Position numbers and translations under genes: made by a program. The notes beneath the pieces are model-generated. The model was not told the DNA's origin, did not search any database, and worked only from the letters and a program-made list of their open reading frames with translations. This document shows positions 1 through 13,699 of a stretch of 64,000 nucleotides of DNA, in pieces. Each line of letters opens with the position of its first letter. Within the stretch, counting starts at the first letter, position 1. This stretch comes from Neodontobutis hainanensis (lineage: Eukaryota > Chordata > Actinopteri > Gobiiformes > Odontobutidae): assembly GCA_024349245.1 (NCBI GenBank), contig JALDNG010000427.1:94605-158604 (forward strand), given 5' to 3'.

Positions 1-2750
1 TTATAATTGTGAAAATTTAAAAATCGATCTTAAAAGTCAGTAATTTTAAATAATTTTAAAACTCAAAGACTGGATTCCAGGTTTTCTTGAAATTTTGTTT
101 GTTCAAAATTCTTAAATAAAAACATATTTCAAATTTATTAAGTTCCATCGATGAAAAATTTTTTTGTTTTTAAAATAAAACCAGCGTGGCACTAAATTTA
201 AGAACATACATCCAAACTGATTTCGGTGAACTTCAATATTATTTTGATGACAAGTAAACTTTTGAAAGCTGAAATTTTTAACAGATCAGTCCATGGTTAT
301 TGATGCATTCAGTAAGTCACACAACCAATAGAGAACAACCCTATAAACGGATGTTATTCGATATTAACGTATGTGGAAGAAAATAAGTTAGTACGATTTG
401 ATTTTTCAAATATAATAAATCTCTAAATTTATACGAAGTTTTCGGTTTAAGTTTAGTTCCATTATTGTTATTGTGTTAAATAATTCAAAAAGCAAACTTA
501 AAAAACAATTTAAATGGATTCATCAACGTTGATCAGTCAAAAAGAAAAATTTATTAATTTTAATGAAATAAAAAGTTCAGTTTATTCTAGACTTCTATCG
601 AGACGTTTCAAGCTAATCGATAAATTTTAGCTCACATTTTCGTGTCTACATATTAAATCTCTAAATTACAAATTGGTAAAAGAAATTTTTCAGAGTTCAT
701 AATACATATTTATAAACTATATTTTCAAGTTAAGACAGATTTGAAATTGTGAACTTAATAGATATTTTACATTTTAATTTATAATATCACATATCTCAAC
801 AAAATTGACAAAATAAAACTCGTAATTAACTAAATTCACAAAATATATGGGAGATGTAGAATTTAGGTAAATTTCAATCCCAACAACTCAGGGTAGATAC
901 ATAACTTGTTTCACCATGAAAGTATAAGCTTGGAAAATTTATTTGTATTTTTGACAAGAATGATTATTTTAAAAGTTAACATGTCGAGCTGGAATAAGAA
1001 ACTGCCAAAAATATCATAAATTAATTTAACTTGTGTTAAGGGTTTACGATAAGGTAAGATTATTCGGCACTCTAAACCTTTTGACGTTTGTCTTTTAATA
1101 AATAAATGAAGGCTTTAATATTTATCTTTAAATGAGATGTTTTAATGTTCAACTTAAATGTTTAACTTGTTTAAGTTTTTCAACGACAGTTAAAACTTTA
1201 CTATCACATAAATTTTTACAACGACACGTAATATTTAAGAATAAATTATGAATGATCAAATGATAAGAGATTAAAATTAAAATTTTTAAATCTTCAGAAA
1301 ATTGTAAAATATGCCTCTTTTAAGATCTATCTTAAAATGACGCATTTATTCACTCGACAACCAGTTCTGCTAATTCTAGGAGGCAAATAATTATAAACGC
1401 TGAAAAAATATAAAAATCACATTGAAGATTAACCAAAAATGAACTAAAAAAATCATTAAATTTTTTAAGTAAATTAACGACCTTTTATAAAATGATTTCA
1501 AAATCAAAATATAAGTAATCGGTTATGATTAGGCAATATTTTTCAATCAATAAAGGAAATTTTACACGATGATATTGATATCAAGCTACAAAATATTTAT
1601 TTATACATCCTCTTGATGTTATAAAGGACATAATTTGTAAATATCAGATAAAAATTATCCTTTAAATCCTAAAGTGTTAATGTATATTTTTTTACAGATA
1701 ATTGTTAAAGCTATTTGATTTATTTTTGCTTTTCTTAAGTAATCACACTCGACCATTATTTATCTCTCAAACCATTTAATGTTGATGAGACAGAAAAAGT
1801 TAAGAGAAAGTAGCTTAGCTTGATCATATGCATTGAAAAAATAACTTTTGTCAAGACAATATTAAAATAAATTACAAAGATACCACGAAGATAATAAATT
1901 TGCAACTATATTTTTTCTCAATTCAAAAGTTTGAATGCATAAATCGAAGCAGAAATATTTACTTCAGACTATCAGATACAGAAAAGTTAAATTTCTCAAA
2001 ATTTGATATCGATCGAAAAATATGTTCTCAAGTTACTTCTTAATGGTTATCAGAAAGAATAGTCATGCTGACAATTAGATATTTTTAACGTTAATGTAAA
2101 CAGTCAACGAAATGTTCATAAAGGATACCTGAAGAACTCATTTCACCAAATACAATTTTTCCTTATCTTAATAAACGATTCAACACATCAAGAGTATAAT
2201 TTACTTGAATGTGCAATCATTCTAAAATAAAGAAATAATGGATTGAAGCGATATCAATTCATTATTGGCAAGATGGCTGATACCGCTAGTTTTAAAAAAT
2301 TTATTTCAGTGAATGAAATAAAAGAGTCTACATGATTAAATATATTATAAAACACGATTTCCAGATGGTAAAAGACAAAGTACTACTTTCATGAATGTAA
2401 TATTTTTATTTTGAAATTTTAAATTATTAAAAGTATATCTATCCTAAATAAACCATCATATAAATAACTTAATTCATGTTTGGATAGAAAAAAATTTTTC
2501 TGATCAAAAACTTGATTAATATTACCCTTATAATTTTGAATTTAGAAAATTGCCCTTTTGAATACCTAAAATTTTCTGTTGTCGTGGAGGAAGCTATTGA
2601 AAGTATGAATATATATTATAAAGCTTTATTTTCAAAAATTTATATTTTATAGTAAGGATGATGAAAACTTATCAAGCCTTGTTCGATCAATGTTCAATTA
2701 TGAACTGAAGAGATAAAGATTATTTTTCTGTAATATAAAGTTAATTTAAT
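1..2750. other. AT-rich non-coding stretch
   Basis: No open frame, RNA gene or convincing repeat pair was found here by reading both strands. The sequence is uniformly AT-rich with short A and T runs. The right end abuts the gag-like remnant of the first retroelement. I looked for a direct repeat matching the far side of that element (an LTR) and did not find one. Confidence 0.5.
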
Positions 2751-2769
2751 GAACATGAGCCTTAGATTA

Positions 2770-3540
2770 AAGGTTATTGGTGGTAATGTTACTTTTGAAT
2801 CGGGAGATGGCTTTATTGATAAATCTAAAGAATTTCGAAGACGGAGACTTCTCAGAATGGGTTGAAATTTGAGAAGTTAATGTGAGCCATAAATAAATCG
2901 ACCGAGAAGCAAATGATACCCCACCTCCCAGTATTCTTAGATAGGACGGCTCAGAAATACTTGAGATTTCTGGAAGAAGAGTTGCATGAGTTGAATCCAA
3001 AGTCGAAACGATTGCTAATTTTGTGGTTTGCTTTAAGCTCGCAGGAATCAATGATATAGCTACAGAATTATCAAAGAGAGACCTTTGATGATTTTGAAGC
3101 CTTGGGTTGTAAAATCAAAGATTAATTGGATCTAAGTTATCCCACATTAGATTAAACTGGAAAACAAGTTCTCTATCTTGATCACTTTTTAAGAAAAATG
3201 GATCCCGAAGGAGCCCCGTTTGTAGATCCCAAGACACAATCAAAGGAATTGATCAAGTCATTGCTGCATCAGAAAGAATCTCCCAAGCTCGATATTTGTA
3301 TTCGGTTAAACCCTGAAATGCTGTGGATGAGACAAAAAGGGCGATTGACGAATTAAAGAGCAAATGATGGACTGGAAAAATAAGTTGGAACAGCAGATAT
3401 TTATCAAAACACTGACTTACGTTCTGCAACCACGCCGAAATTCGACACAGAGCGAAACAGGGAGATCCACTGTAATTTTTGTAAAATGATCTAGCATATA
3501 AAAAGGAACTGCCGAACGTTTCTTCATCTTATAAACAGGG
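2770..3540 (+). pseudogene. gag remnant with CCHC knuckle
   Basis: In shifting frames the + strand reads as a gag-like helical region (for example LRFLEEELHELNPKSKRLL from about 2960) followed by a zinc knuckle. The knuckle begins with the CNFC pair at 3471-3482 and continues to its His and final Cys near 3514, giving C-x2-C-x4-H-x4-C with a stop codon inside it. Capsid parts are too eroded to align by eye. The open frame on the - strand at 2767-3051 is the antisense shadow of this region, not a gene. Confidence 0.75.
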
Positions 3541-3589
3541 GATGATTTCGAATTATGACGTTACTTACTTATTTCAACAACGAGAATTC

Positions 3590-3980
3590 ACTACCAAGTG
3601 TGAAATTGTCTATAAATGGCGTTTTAATAAATAGAATTCAAGATACAGGATGATCAATTTCTTAATTATCTATTAAATTTTTTAATCCACATTCCAAAGA
3701 CAATAGGGTTATTTTGAACTCAAAAGAGCTGAAATCTGTAGGAGGGAAAAATTTGACCATGCACGGTTGTATCATATTAATTTCACATTTTGAAAAAGAA
3801 AAATGACCCTTTAAGGTTTTATATTATTCATAACTTGATCAAAGAATGCATACTAGGTATTGAGTTTATGACAGCATTAAGAGTAAAATTAGATTTTTCT
3901 TGGTCAATCATATTAAATATTCCCAAACTACTGTGGGTACTCTTTCTAAAAATACGGAAGAATTCATTGACGACATAACA
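3590..3980 (+). pseudogene. Aspartic protease remnant of pol
   Basis: The active-site triad reads DTG at about 3642-3650, directly followed by a stop and then SISLLSIKFF, matching the retropepsin DTG-x-S pattern. About 200 bases further the frame ECILGIEFMTALRVKLDF (within 3790-3978) matches the conserved ILG-x-D/E-F-L motif near the end of gypsy proteases. Both motifs sit in different frames, so this is a broken copy. Confidence 0.8.
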
Positions 3981-3993
3981 GAAATATCTTACG

Positions 3994-5000
3994 TTGATGA
4001 TAACTAACCTTCCTATTTCTATTGTTTCAGATTATCTAACTGGCCTTTTTAGTGAATACAAATCCTTATTAAAACGAAACCTAGGTACCACGAATAAAAT
4101 ATATCACATAATTTACCTAGAATCTAAGAAGGTAATTAGTGAGACGCCAAGAACTGTACTAATTCATTATAAAGGGCAAATGGATACAGTTATTGAAAAC
4201 CTGAATAAATGACATCATCAAACCAACCAGTAGTCCATTTTGCGCTTCAGTCGTATTCATACCAAAAAATGACGAGGTTCAAATTTGTGTGAACTACAGA
4301 AAGTTGAATACGATCGCTGAGAATACCGCTAACCCAATTCCATATATAGCAGATGTGCAAAACAAACAAAAAGACGTTGCTACTTCTCTACCATTGATTT
4401 AAAACCTAGATACTGGCGAATACCTGTTTAACCATCTGACATAGAGAAAACGGTGTTCTCGTTTGGTGCAGAATATGAACTGGTCGAATTGAAAGTGATG
4501 TCTTTCGGTCTAACTGGATCTATAGATACATCTAAGAGGCCCATAAACACGATATTTTTGAATATGAGGTTTGTATGTGTGAATCTAAACATCATGGCAT
4601 TATTTTTTAAACCAAATGAGGAACATAATGATCATCGTAAGGTAGTGTTGAGATCTTATTTTGATGCTCGCATAGTGATAAACTCTGACAAATCTTTTTT
4701 ACTAACCAGGAAATATCATATTTGGAGTTAATTTTGGATAAGAGTGCACGCGTCTTGATCCTATCAAAACACAGGTCATGTTTAACTCTCCTACACCCAA
4801 AAAGAGTAAAGTTGTTCAAAAATTCTTTGGAATGGCCAATATACGTTTGAAGTTTTTCTAGAAGGTTACTTATATCGCAAGGCCACTAAATCGTGTTTCG
4901 GGCAATAAAGATGAATTTGTTTTTGATGTGAAGTGTTTGGGATCTTTTGATAAAGTGAAAAAGTGTCTGTTTAATCCGCCAGTTCTATCCTATTCTAACC
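3994..5000 (+). pseudogene. Reverse transcriptase remnant of pol
   Basis: Successive frames show the linker before RT (VDTVIENLNK-like, ending near 4210), then SPFCASVVFIPKNDEVQICV and NYRKLN (about 4235-4310), a DLKPRYWRIPV block (about 4395-4430), FSFGAEYE...MSFGLT (4456-4515), and thumb blocks TPKKSKVVQKFFGMAN (about 4793-4840) and PPVLSYSNP. These are the standard gypsy RT signatures. The catalytic Y-x-D-D box is not intact: at the expected place (about 4579-4610) the frame reads VNLNIMALFF. The protein cannot be active. Confidence 0.9.
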
Positions 5001-5009
5001 CACTCTTCG

Positions 5010-5400
5010 AATTAAGGGTTATTCCCCAATGCATTTAATCTGGCAATTGGATAAGTATTTGAGCAGAATTCGAAAGTTATTTCATAGTCCTCCAGAGTGT
5101 TAAATTCAACAGAAGCTAAATATTCCAATTATGAGCTGGAATGATTTCTAATAGAATAGGCTCTCAAGCAATTCAGGCCATACTTTGTTGAAAGTTCAAA
5201 CTTTATAGCGACCAAAAACCATTAAAATGGATACTTTTCAACAAATCAAGGAATGACCGGGTTTGGAGATGGACCGTTCAATTACAAAAATTTGAGTTTG
5301 ATATTATGTTTTGAAAAGACAGTGATAATCAAAATGCCGATTTCCTGTCATGAATTTGTTAAGGTGTGGATACCGAATAAATTGTTTCGAAACTAGATAT
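5010..5400 (+). pseudogene. RNase H remnant of pol
   Basis: Reads in pieces as KFKLYSDQKPLKWILFNKS (about 5185-5245), RVWRWTVQLQKFEFDIMF and DSDNQNADFLS (to about 5355). These match the gypsy RNase H run YTDHKPL-K-W ... RW-LQ-F-F-I ... N-ADALS. Stops interrupt between the blocks. It follows the RT remnant with the normal spacing. Confidence 0.85.
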
Positions 5401-5559
5401 GTTAAATGCACAAAAATCCGACCATTAATTACATATTTTTAACAAGATAGCACACTAAATAAACAGAAACCCTTGTGAAAATGATCAACTCATAATCAAA
5501 CGTATTAGACAAATATCTAATCTGATAAAGTTGGTAAACTGTGTCTTGCATCGTAAATA

Positions 5560-6790
5560 TTCCATGATGCTTAGAGGGGAGTTAGTTCTCTATGTTATTG
5601 TTCCTAAAAAACTTCTGAAGTTATTTTTTTTCATTCACAAAACATGATTGCTTGAGTGAACGGGTCATATGATAGAACTCTTGGTCATCTGAGGAATATT
5701 AGTAATTGGCCTGGTATGTATTGGCGATGCACAAAAATATTGTCAGGAAGGCGCTAAAGGTGCAGAAGCATCGTCAAAATCCCCATGCTCTCTACTATCC
5801 CCTTTAGGCGCTACCATGCTATGGGAGGTTTTATCCATGGATATTTTAGAGCTACCACGTTATTAACCATTTCGTTACGTGCTTTGAATTCAGGATTATT
5901 TTACGAAATGGTTTGTGGCACTCCATTATCCAATCAAACAACCGGACCTGTCATCGAAAAATTGGAAGAGGTTTGAGTAAATTTTGAGCATCCAAAGATA
6001 ATTCAGTCAGATTAAACCAGGGACTCAGAGTCTTATGTTTCCAAACAGCTCCAGCAGACGATAGGCATTTGAAAAACCAGAAAAACATTCAACGGTTCAC
6101 AGAAAAACGGTTAAATTAAAAGAGCTAATCGTTCAATAATCCATATTCATAAAAAGATTTGAAAGTATTATGAGTGACATAAGGTACTACTTCTTATTAC
6201 TTATGCCTACAATTGTTCCAGAAATTCAACCACATAAATATCTCCATATGAAGCTCTTTGTGGCAGAAAACCGCATAATTACCCTTGAGATACCGAAAGC
6301 AGGGTGTTTTGTTTTTGGTCGAGCATGTACTCTACAAATCTCACAAGAGCCGAACTTCACGTTATCGTAAAGAGGAAAATAAATGTTAGTGCAGAGACAT
6401 TTAAAGATTTTTGACGCTAAAAATAATACCAAATTGATGCATTATCGACCGCACGCGAGACTATATCGTAAAATTCCACCCTCTATCAAGATCGATCCTC
6501 ATTGAGAAAAAGGATAGAAGCATTAAGAGGATAAATGACACACAGTAATGATACTGAATTAGAAAAACAAAACAAAAATAATTGTAAACAAGATCATGGT
6601 TTAAAGAGATCAGCTTTGGGATGACGAGCGAGGGGTCGAAGAGGAATTGAAATTCTTGCAACAGTCTATTCACGAAGATGAATGAAGATATCCACTGAGC
6701 TGACTTCAACCACCAAGAAATTACGAGCTTCCACTCATCGATCATCCAAATCACATGGGAAGGAGTGTAAAAGGAAAGCCACCTAAATAA
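5560..6790 (+). pseudogene. Integrase remnant of pol
   Basis: A zinc-binding region of the form GHLRNISNWPGMYW is visible near 5680-5730, as in gypsy integrases (GHLG...YYWPGM). The catalytic core is poorly preserved. Late core reads STTQISPYEALCGRKP in broken form around 6220-6290, matching the H-S-S-T-G-x-S-P-F-E-L-x-Y-G-R box. A charged C-terminal region continues to about 6790. The - strand open frames at 6226-6432 and 6461-6754 are antisense shadows. Confidence 0.8.
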
Positions 6791-6799
6791 GCATACCCA

Positions 6800-9700
6800 T
6801 AATATTAAGATTTGTGTTGACTATTCTACATATGTTTCATCTATTTTTAATCTTACCTTTGAGCATGTTCATCTATTTTGATGTATTATAATGAATTGAT
6901 ACATAAGATAATCATATAAAGGTTAAAAAAGTAAAAATGTAGCATCTACCACAAAATAGAGTAGAATTTATATTAAAAGTTGATTATTTTTTTATTAGGA
7001 GACGAGTTTAATCCAGGATACACAATTATAATATAAATATATGTGTGATGTTTTAAAATCATAGATAGCTTGCGCAAAAATAATTTCTATATATGACGTC
7101 ATTGTAATAATTTTTTACAGTCACATTCAATAAGAAATTCATGTAAATGTGGTTAAAAGATAAACTTTCTATTTTTTCAGAGAACAAAAATTTCATTTAT
7201 CATAAATGAAACAGTGTGCTAGTTTGATTTAATAAAATGTGAAAGCCTTGAGAGGTTGCAAAAATTGATATTATATTTAATTTTATGGAAAATAAGAAGG
7301 GTTCCTTGACTGATTTAACTTCGAAATTGAGATAGTTATGTAAAAACAAAGATTATACCTGTAAAACAAAGCTTGATATTAAGGAGGTATTCAAAATTAT
7401 TTGCTTGTTTAAAATCATCAAAATTAGAAGTTTTTTTTATTTGAAAGTTTGTTAAGAATGATATTTTACTTGCGAGTATAGTGGCCTCCAATGAGGGTAG
7501 GCTTAAATTAGTTATGTTTGGGTTGAAGGAAAACAACAGTGAAAATAATTAACTTCAAGAAATGACAAATCTTCAGTGGCGAAAGAATGCGATAAAGAGA
7601 GATATTTGAACATGAAAGAAATCTGATCGCTTAAACACTCAAAAAGGTCGAGTGTGTTGAAACCTCGATTGGATAACACAGTAAGATATTTTTTTATATT
7701 CTGCTAAACTTTGCTTTCATTGATTTCAATGTCTCGGATTATAAAATTAATTTTGAGGAATAAAATCACGAAACTGAGGTTTAAATTGAAATAGTTTTTA
7801 AAAATCATAAAAATATGTTAATTATTTGTGATGATTTCCTTGTTATATTTTCAAATTTTTCGTCAATAAAACATGAATCGATGGAAGTTTTATTCATAGG
7901 CAGGTTTTTTCTTGATCTATGCTAATAGCTAAACGAACTGACAATTAATTATACTTTTAATCTCTCGGCAGTTTTGATTGCAATAATATTCAAGTCTTAC
8001 TTGTTTCTATACCTATTTTTATTTCATTTTTTCCCTCATGTATACAGCTTGAATTTTGAATTTTAGTTATTTTCTGTCTTATTAACGAAGTCGAATATGT
8101 TTCATAAGATAACGCGTTTGTGGATGCTGTTCAATTTCTATTATTTGATGAGATTTTAAATGATGATGAATAAATTAACCAGACCACCCAATTTAAAACA
8201 TTTTCATACGAGTGTCTCTACTCAGAATAAGCGTGTTAGGTTATATATTATATCTATCTTATGGCTAGTTTGTCAGCAAAGACATTCTTGTCAAACCCTG
8301 ACTCAGTTCCTGTATATTTTTTCTAACCTTGCAACCCATGTTCATATCCCTAACATAGCTACTTATTTTAACACAAGTTATGGGACGTTTTGATTATAAT
8401 TAAATTTAAAAGTTCGTAACTTTCAACATAAACTTATTATTGGCACATAACTAGAAAAAGAACAAAATATTCAATTTCAAAAATTAGCTTTATAAATAAT
8501 ACTCCACGCCATATTTTGAGTAAATGAGTTTTCCTATAAAATGACGGGACGGATACTTTCGGATAATTTTAGAGCTATATATAAAGCGGAATAACGCCGC
8601 TGCCTCCTTAGGGTAATAAATCTGAAGGCTTACTTTTTGCAGAATAAAGTCTTACTTTTCAGATGAGTACATTTAGTAAAAAATGGGAAAAATTAAAACC
8701 CAGTTTTTAATTTTGAGATTGGTAGAACAATTTAACAGCTGTGGTTTTTCAATTTATTTTCGGCTGCGGAATGGTGGTAAAACGTTTACGAAATAGGTTC
8801 ATTATAAATAATCATTAGGTAATAATTGGAGCTCTATACGCATGAGCGTCTAATAAATTATTGTACCATATGTTTCAATTTTTCGTGAAAAATGATTATA
8901 TTTAGACATTAATTAATTTTCAACTCATAGTATATGTATCATGGTCCGTGAGTATTGCAGGTTAAAATATCTACAAGCCAACTTTTAAAGAGTAAATCTG
9001 TGGAATTATATCTCTTCAACTCCGTTGAACGAAGATGATAATTTTATTTATTCTTATGCATCGCATCATATTTTTGAGTAAATTGATCATTAAATAAATG
9101 ACTAAATCAGTTTTATGAGAATTTAAAGGCTAACTCGAAGCTAGCTTTAAAATAGAATTAAAAACTACTTTCGTATCTTTCTACGAGTCACAAAAATAAT
9201 TAAAAAAGAAAGCCCGATGTTTTGAAATTAAAACAGAGATGTAAAGAAAAATTTTCTGAATAAATGGTTTAAATTATAGATGCGTAATTTAAGCGTGAAA
9301 GGTTGCTCATGATAAGCGTCTTTGGTTGCGATTTTGAATTTGTGAAAAACTTCCGATAATTAACAAACCTGAAAAGTGCATCGCGATAAGAAATGAAGGT
9401 CGACACCTTCTTTCGCGAATCTATATCTTACAAGAAATGAAAGAATTTCTATGATGGTATTAATAGAGTCCATAAATTTGTCTCTGTGAATCTTACATTT
9501 ATTTATTTCATTAAATCAAGCGAACATGTTTAATATTACTTCCATGACGGTCCGCTTATTAAAAATATTTTTTAAACCATGAAACACTTTAAGTTTATTT
9601 GGCACGACGCCTCGTCGATTGAGGCGTCTAAATATGAATTTATAGTTTATTTTTCCTCAACAAAAATACATTTTCACCAAGGTACGCTACTTTTTTTGAA

Positions 9701-12000
9701 TCATCGATTCATATCCGCGAATTGAAAGAAGTAATACTTAAGTGTATTGAAGCCATTCTGAATATACACTTTTTCCTCATTAAACATCACAAAGATATTT
9801 AATTTTTGACGAGTCATTAGCTTTCGGTGTTCGCGGATATTTAAAATTGATGTCATCGAAACTAGTCTTTTAATAATACATCAGATACAACTTTAAACGC
9901 TAGGAGGCTCGAATATATTGCCTTAAATTTACGTGATCGTTAATTGTTTTAGCAGGTGATTGACACAGGGGTATGGAGCATGCTCAAGATGACTAAATCT
10001 TGAATTAAACCGCTTTTGTATTTGTTATTATCGTTTTTAAATCTACGAGTTAATCACAGAAGTTTGACTTTAAGTTAAATGTCGTATTTTCTAAGAGGAT
10101 AATATAAAAATCCAGAATTTTTGATTTTTATGTTAACCATAAAAGAATTTGATCTTTATGTAAAGATTATTTACTTCTTTGATGTTTAAGGTAGATTCAT
10201 TTTGTGAATAAGAAATTTGAAGATAAGATTTTGACAATTTAAAAGGAAGCGGAAAAAAATCAATGAAAAGCGCGTGCCCCGTTGAAGATTGTCGTTAATA
10301 ATTCATTTCGACCATTGTTTAAAATTGATAGTTCTTAAACATAATTTCAAATTAAGCATTGCAAATAAAAAGAGTTAAATTCGTATTTCATAAGAATAAT
10401 TTAAATAATAAATGTTTTTCTAGAGCGGCATACTTTTGAAATATTTTTGTCTCTGATAATAATTTTTAAAAGGTATGTTGTTTGAATAAATTTAAAAATT
10501 TTATAAAACAATAATATCTTGAAACTACGAACATGCGGGTCAATACACGATATTTCTCAATCTCGTGTTTATATCTTTTTTATTTTTTGCTAAACTTAAT
10601 CAATCAATTGCTATTTATCCCAAATAAATGTTGATCTTATTCAAATAGCTGATGCAAAAACTATTTAAATTCTCAATATACTAATGGTGCGAACAAGTAA
10701 TTCTTCCACATGTCCAAATTAAAATCCTGACGAGATTTGGCGTTTTTAAAGTTTCAAAATCGATACAGGTCATTATGCTTCTTATTTATTCGAATTTGCC
10801 CCATTAAAGAGTCGTAGAATGGCTAGTGAATCATTTAAGGCATGTTTTAGTGTAATGAGATTAAGGCAAAATCAACAGTAACAACCTTCGCAATTCCATA
10901 AGATACGATTTTTATTCGTGAAATATTTACCTTCCTTTGAAAAAACGTATAATTTTCAAAAACGGATAATTTAACAATATTTGATACAATGAAGTAATCG
11001 CATGCGCGCACTTTGAAGAATTCCGACTGAAAACGGATAATTAGATTATTGAATTGAAAAATCAGAAAAAATAAAAAGACCAAGAAGATTATAAACTTTT
11101 AAAAAACAATAAAACTCTATGGTCATTCTTAAATACTGCATTTATTTCCGAATATTGATAATATCGTTGAGATCGATAATGATAATCGTTATTACTTGCA
11201 TTATAGAGACGTGTTTTTCACAATTTATATGATAAAGAAATTTGACGATAAACAATATTGTGTTTTTCAAACCATTCATCTCTGGGATATATTTAATGAG
11301 ATTTTTGGAAAATGTTTTGGCTGATTCGATTGTTTTGATGACCGGGAAAATCCTTAGTTATCAAAAAACATAAAAAATTCCTGCTGTCTACAACCTAAAT
11401 CTTTGAATGAAAACATTCAAGATATGATGACGCTGTGAAAATTCTCATTTCTTAATATTAAATTTATGACAAAACTAAAATGACACTGATTCTATCATGA
11501 TTTCTCTAGTTCGTGTTAAATTCGAATAATAAATCTTTTCACGTATATTTAAATTTTACAAATGATTTGCAAAACACGGTTTAAAGAAATAAATGAGACT
11601 ATATACATTGTTCGGAGTACTTATTGATCTTTTTTCTTCAAAAGTACCATAATTTTAGTAAGCCAATAAAACTTATACTTTAAATTCATTAATTTAATAA
11701 TAAACTCAAAATTTCTGTATTTCAATGAGATAAGAATATGCGTACTATTCCAAATCATACCAAATGAATTTTTCTTCATCCTACAAATATTATAAATTTT
11801 TATTAAATAATGCTAGCATAAAATTAACGATTTTTATAATTCTTTTTCTGTCAATAACAAATTTCCTGAAAATATGTCATGAAATAAATTTTTTTTCAAT
11901 ATATATTTGAATTCTCAGTATTATTTTACTGATAATGATAAAATAAAAAAACTAAAAAAGTTTTATAATCACATAAAATCAAATTCTATTCTTTCGTAGC
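6800..12000. other. AT-rich stretch without a recognised gene
   Basis: No conserved gene was recognised. Near 7380-7600 the + strand reads in fragments like a LINE ORF1 (LVMFGLKENNSENN), too weak to call. A perfect 7-bp stem (ACGCCTC / GAGGCGT) sits at about 9606-9628, and an 11-bp inverted pair (ATATCCGCGAA / TTCGCGGATAT) lies near 9711 and 9832. A 77-codon ATG frame at 8160-8393 has no features that separate it from chance. A GCATGCGCGC palindrome-like site is at 11000-11009. Confidence 0.4.
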
Positions 12001-12009
12001 CGACGATTT

Positions 12010-13640
12010 ATGTTAAGGCAGTTAGCAGATAATCTTTCTTTTGTTCACAGGAGGAGCTGCTCCCGTCTCTTGGTGTTTGAGTTCTTCTTCAGCTGTCAAT
12101 ATTCTATCGCATTGGCTTGGACTTTTTTCGTGTATTCGAGTTCATAAGCTCAACCACAACATCGTTTTGAAATTCCTTAGTTTCGACAATGTATGGGCCA
12201 TAAAACGGTTGATTTTGTTAATTCAAAAGGCAAACTCTGTCTTCACACTTTTTGCATGGTTTTGGTATTTTGTGATTTATTATTGTACGTTTATCGTCCC
12301 TTTTTTTGAAATTCGATATTTTGAACGTATTTCATATTCTTTGGACAAATACATGATTGTGAACATTATTTTCGATACTGGATACGTGGTTCGTTAAAAT
12401 GTACTTTATTTTCAGACATTAAAATAATACAAATGGACGAGAAGTCTCATCTTTTCTTAGAATTTCTTGTTTTTGTAGATGGCACCTCAGTGAAGTCATC
12501 CAACTTACTTTCATGGTGATTTACATATTGGAGCATGGCCTCTTGGATTTTCCGGTTTAATCTTTCATTTTGACTTTTACCAGACGGAAGATATAGGCTG
12601 ATTTGTGATTTCAGGATTCAATAAGAGTGACAAAAGCGATTTATGTGTTGATTCAAATTGTGTTATGATTTGTTTGAATTTTTTATTCAAAACAGTATGT
12701 TATATTTTCTGAGATGAATTTTAATGCTTACTCGCGAGACTGTCATGGTATTGCCAATACCCGAACACAGTTTCGTCTGTGTTTGCCTTGTTAGTATGTA
12801 GTAAGAGCCTTTTGTTTTGACTTGCAAGCGACACAATGGTGATATATTTTCGATTGGATTCTGCTCAGCTCTTAGATTATAGTTTTTTGACTTGTTAACA
12901 TTCATACTTGATGTTCTTCAATCAATTTCTTGACATCTTCATGTCGATTTGGCCAATTATATTGGATTTATGTCAACCCATACGTTTTCTCCCCAGCATG
13001 GTGCTAAAGAATTTTTCCATGCACAAAATCGAAAAATTTTGTTTTAACATTTTTCTGGATGACTCAGAGTTTGTCCTTTCTTTTTCTTTTAAACGGTGCC
13101 TTTTTATAGGAAGAGTAGCTTGATAATAATAAGAACCATTTTTCTGCATAATATCGATAGTTTTGTTGGTTTTACATCCTTTTTTATTTTTCCTTGAAGT
13201 TATGTTTCCAAAATTTCGAACGACTCAAAGAATCTTGATATTGAGTCTGCTATGAGTTTGTTTTCTGGAAATTTTGACAATTTCATCTTTATTTTTCGAA
13301 TTCTATGGCTCGTGTATTCCGTTTGACCCTCAAATTCACAATCAATTTTGTGTAAGATAATCAGGATATGTTACCAGAGTACACATTTCCCATTTAAATA
13401 ATGACAACACTTACGATAGGTTCAAATGATTGACAAAACTTCTTACATAGTTGCTATTTTCTGAGTGCAGGATTTTGGATGAACCTGGAGAAAGCTTATG
13501 AGGTTTCGATTCCGCCAATTTCTCTCGTACGGCATTCCCTTATTGTTACATTAGAAACGCTTGTGTGAAGTTTGAACAGGAGTTTGGCATAAATTACAAC
13601 CAATAAAGAGATTTGGAACCTATAGATCAGTGTTCTTAAG
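12010..13640 (-). pseudogene. Integrase remnant of second retroelement
   Basis: On the - strand a CNLC pair near 13580 fits the second half of the HHCC zinc finger. The core ends with LPSGKSQNERLNRKIQEAML and YVNHHESKLDDF at about 12490-12600, a near-canonical match to the gypsy integrase segment Y-H-P-Q-x-N-G-x-x-E-R-x-N-R-x-L. A C-terminal block PFYGPYIVETKEF (about 12180-12215) matches the GPY motif of gypsy integrase tails. The order and spacing support a single decayed pol. Confidence 0.85.
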
Positions 13641-13699
13641 GCATAAGTACAAGATTTGGTCCAAACCTTCTACATGTTTATTCTAAACAGCCTGTACAG

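Larger units (their letters stand above)
2760..6790 (+). mobile_element. Decayed Ty3/gypsy LTR retrotransposon (gag-pol remnant)
   Basis: One gag-pol body can be followed in order on the + strand through many stops and frameshifts: a gag capsid-like part, a CCHC zinc knuckle, a protease with its DTG, a reverse transcriptase, an RNase H and an integrase ending near 6.79 kb. This order (RT-RNaseH before integrase) is that of Ty3/gypsy elements. The longest open pieces are only about 60-90 codons, so the copy is long dead. LTRs and a primer binding site were not identified. The element lies in gene-poor DNA and has no clear relation to neighbouring genes. Confidence 0.93.

Noticed and set aside
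2767..3051. 94-codon - strand open frame
   Set aside because: Antisense to the gag remnant of the first gypsy element, which reads on the + strand.
4607..4819. 70-codon - strand open frame
   Set aside because: Shadow of the RT region of the first element.
12041..12397. 118-codon + strand open frame
   Set aside because: Starts at TTG and is antisense to the integrase C-terminal (GPY) region of the second gypsy element.
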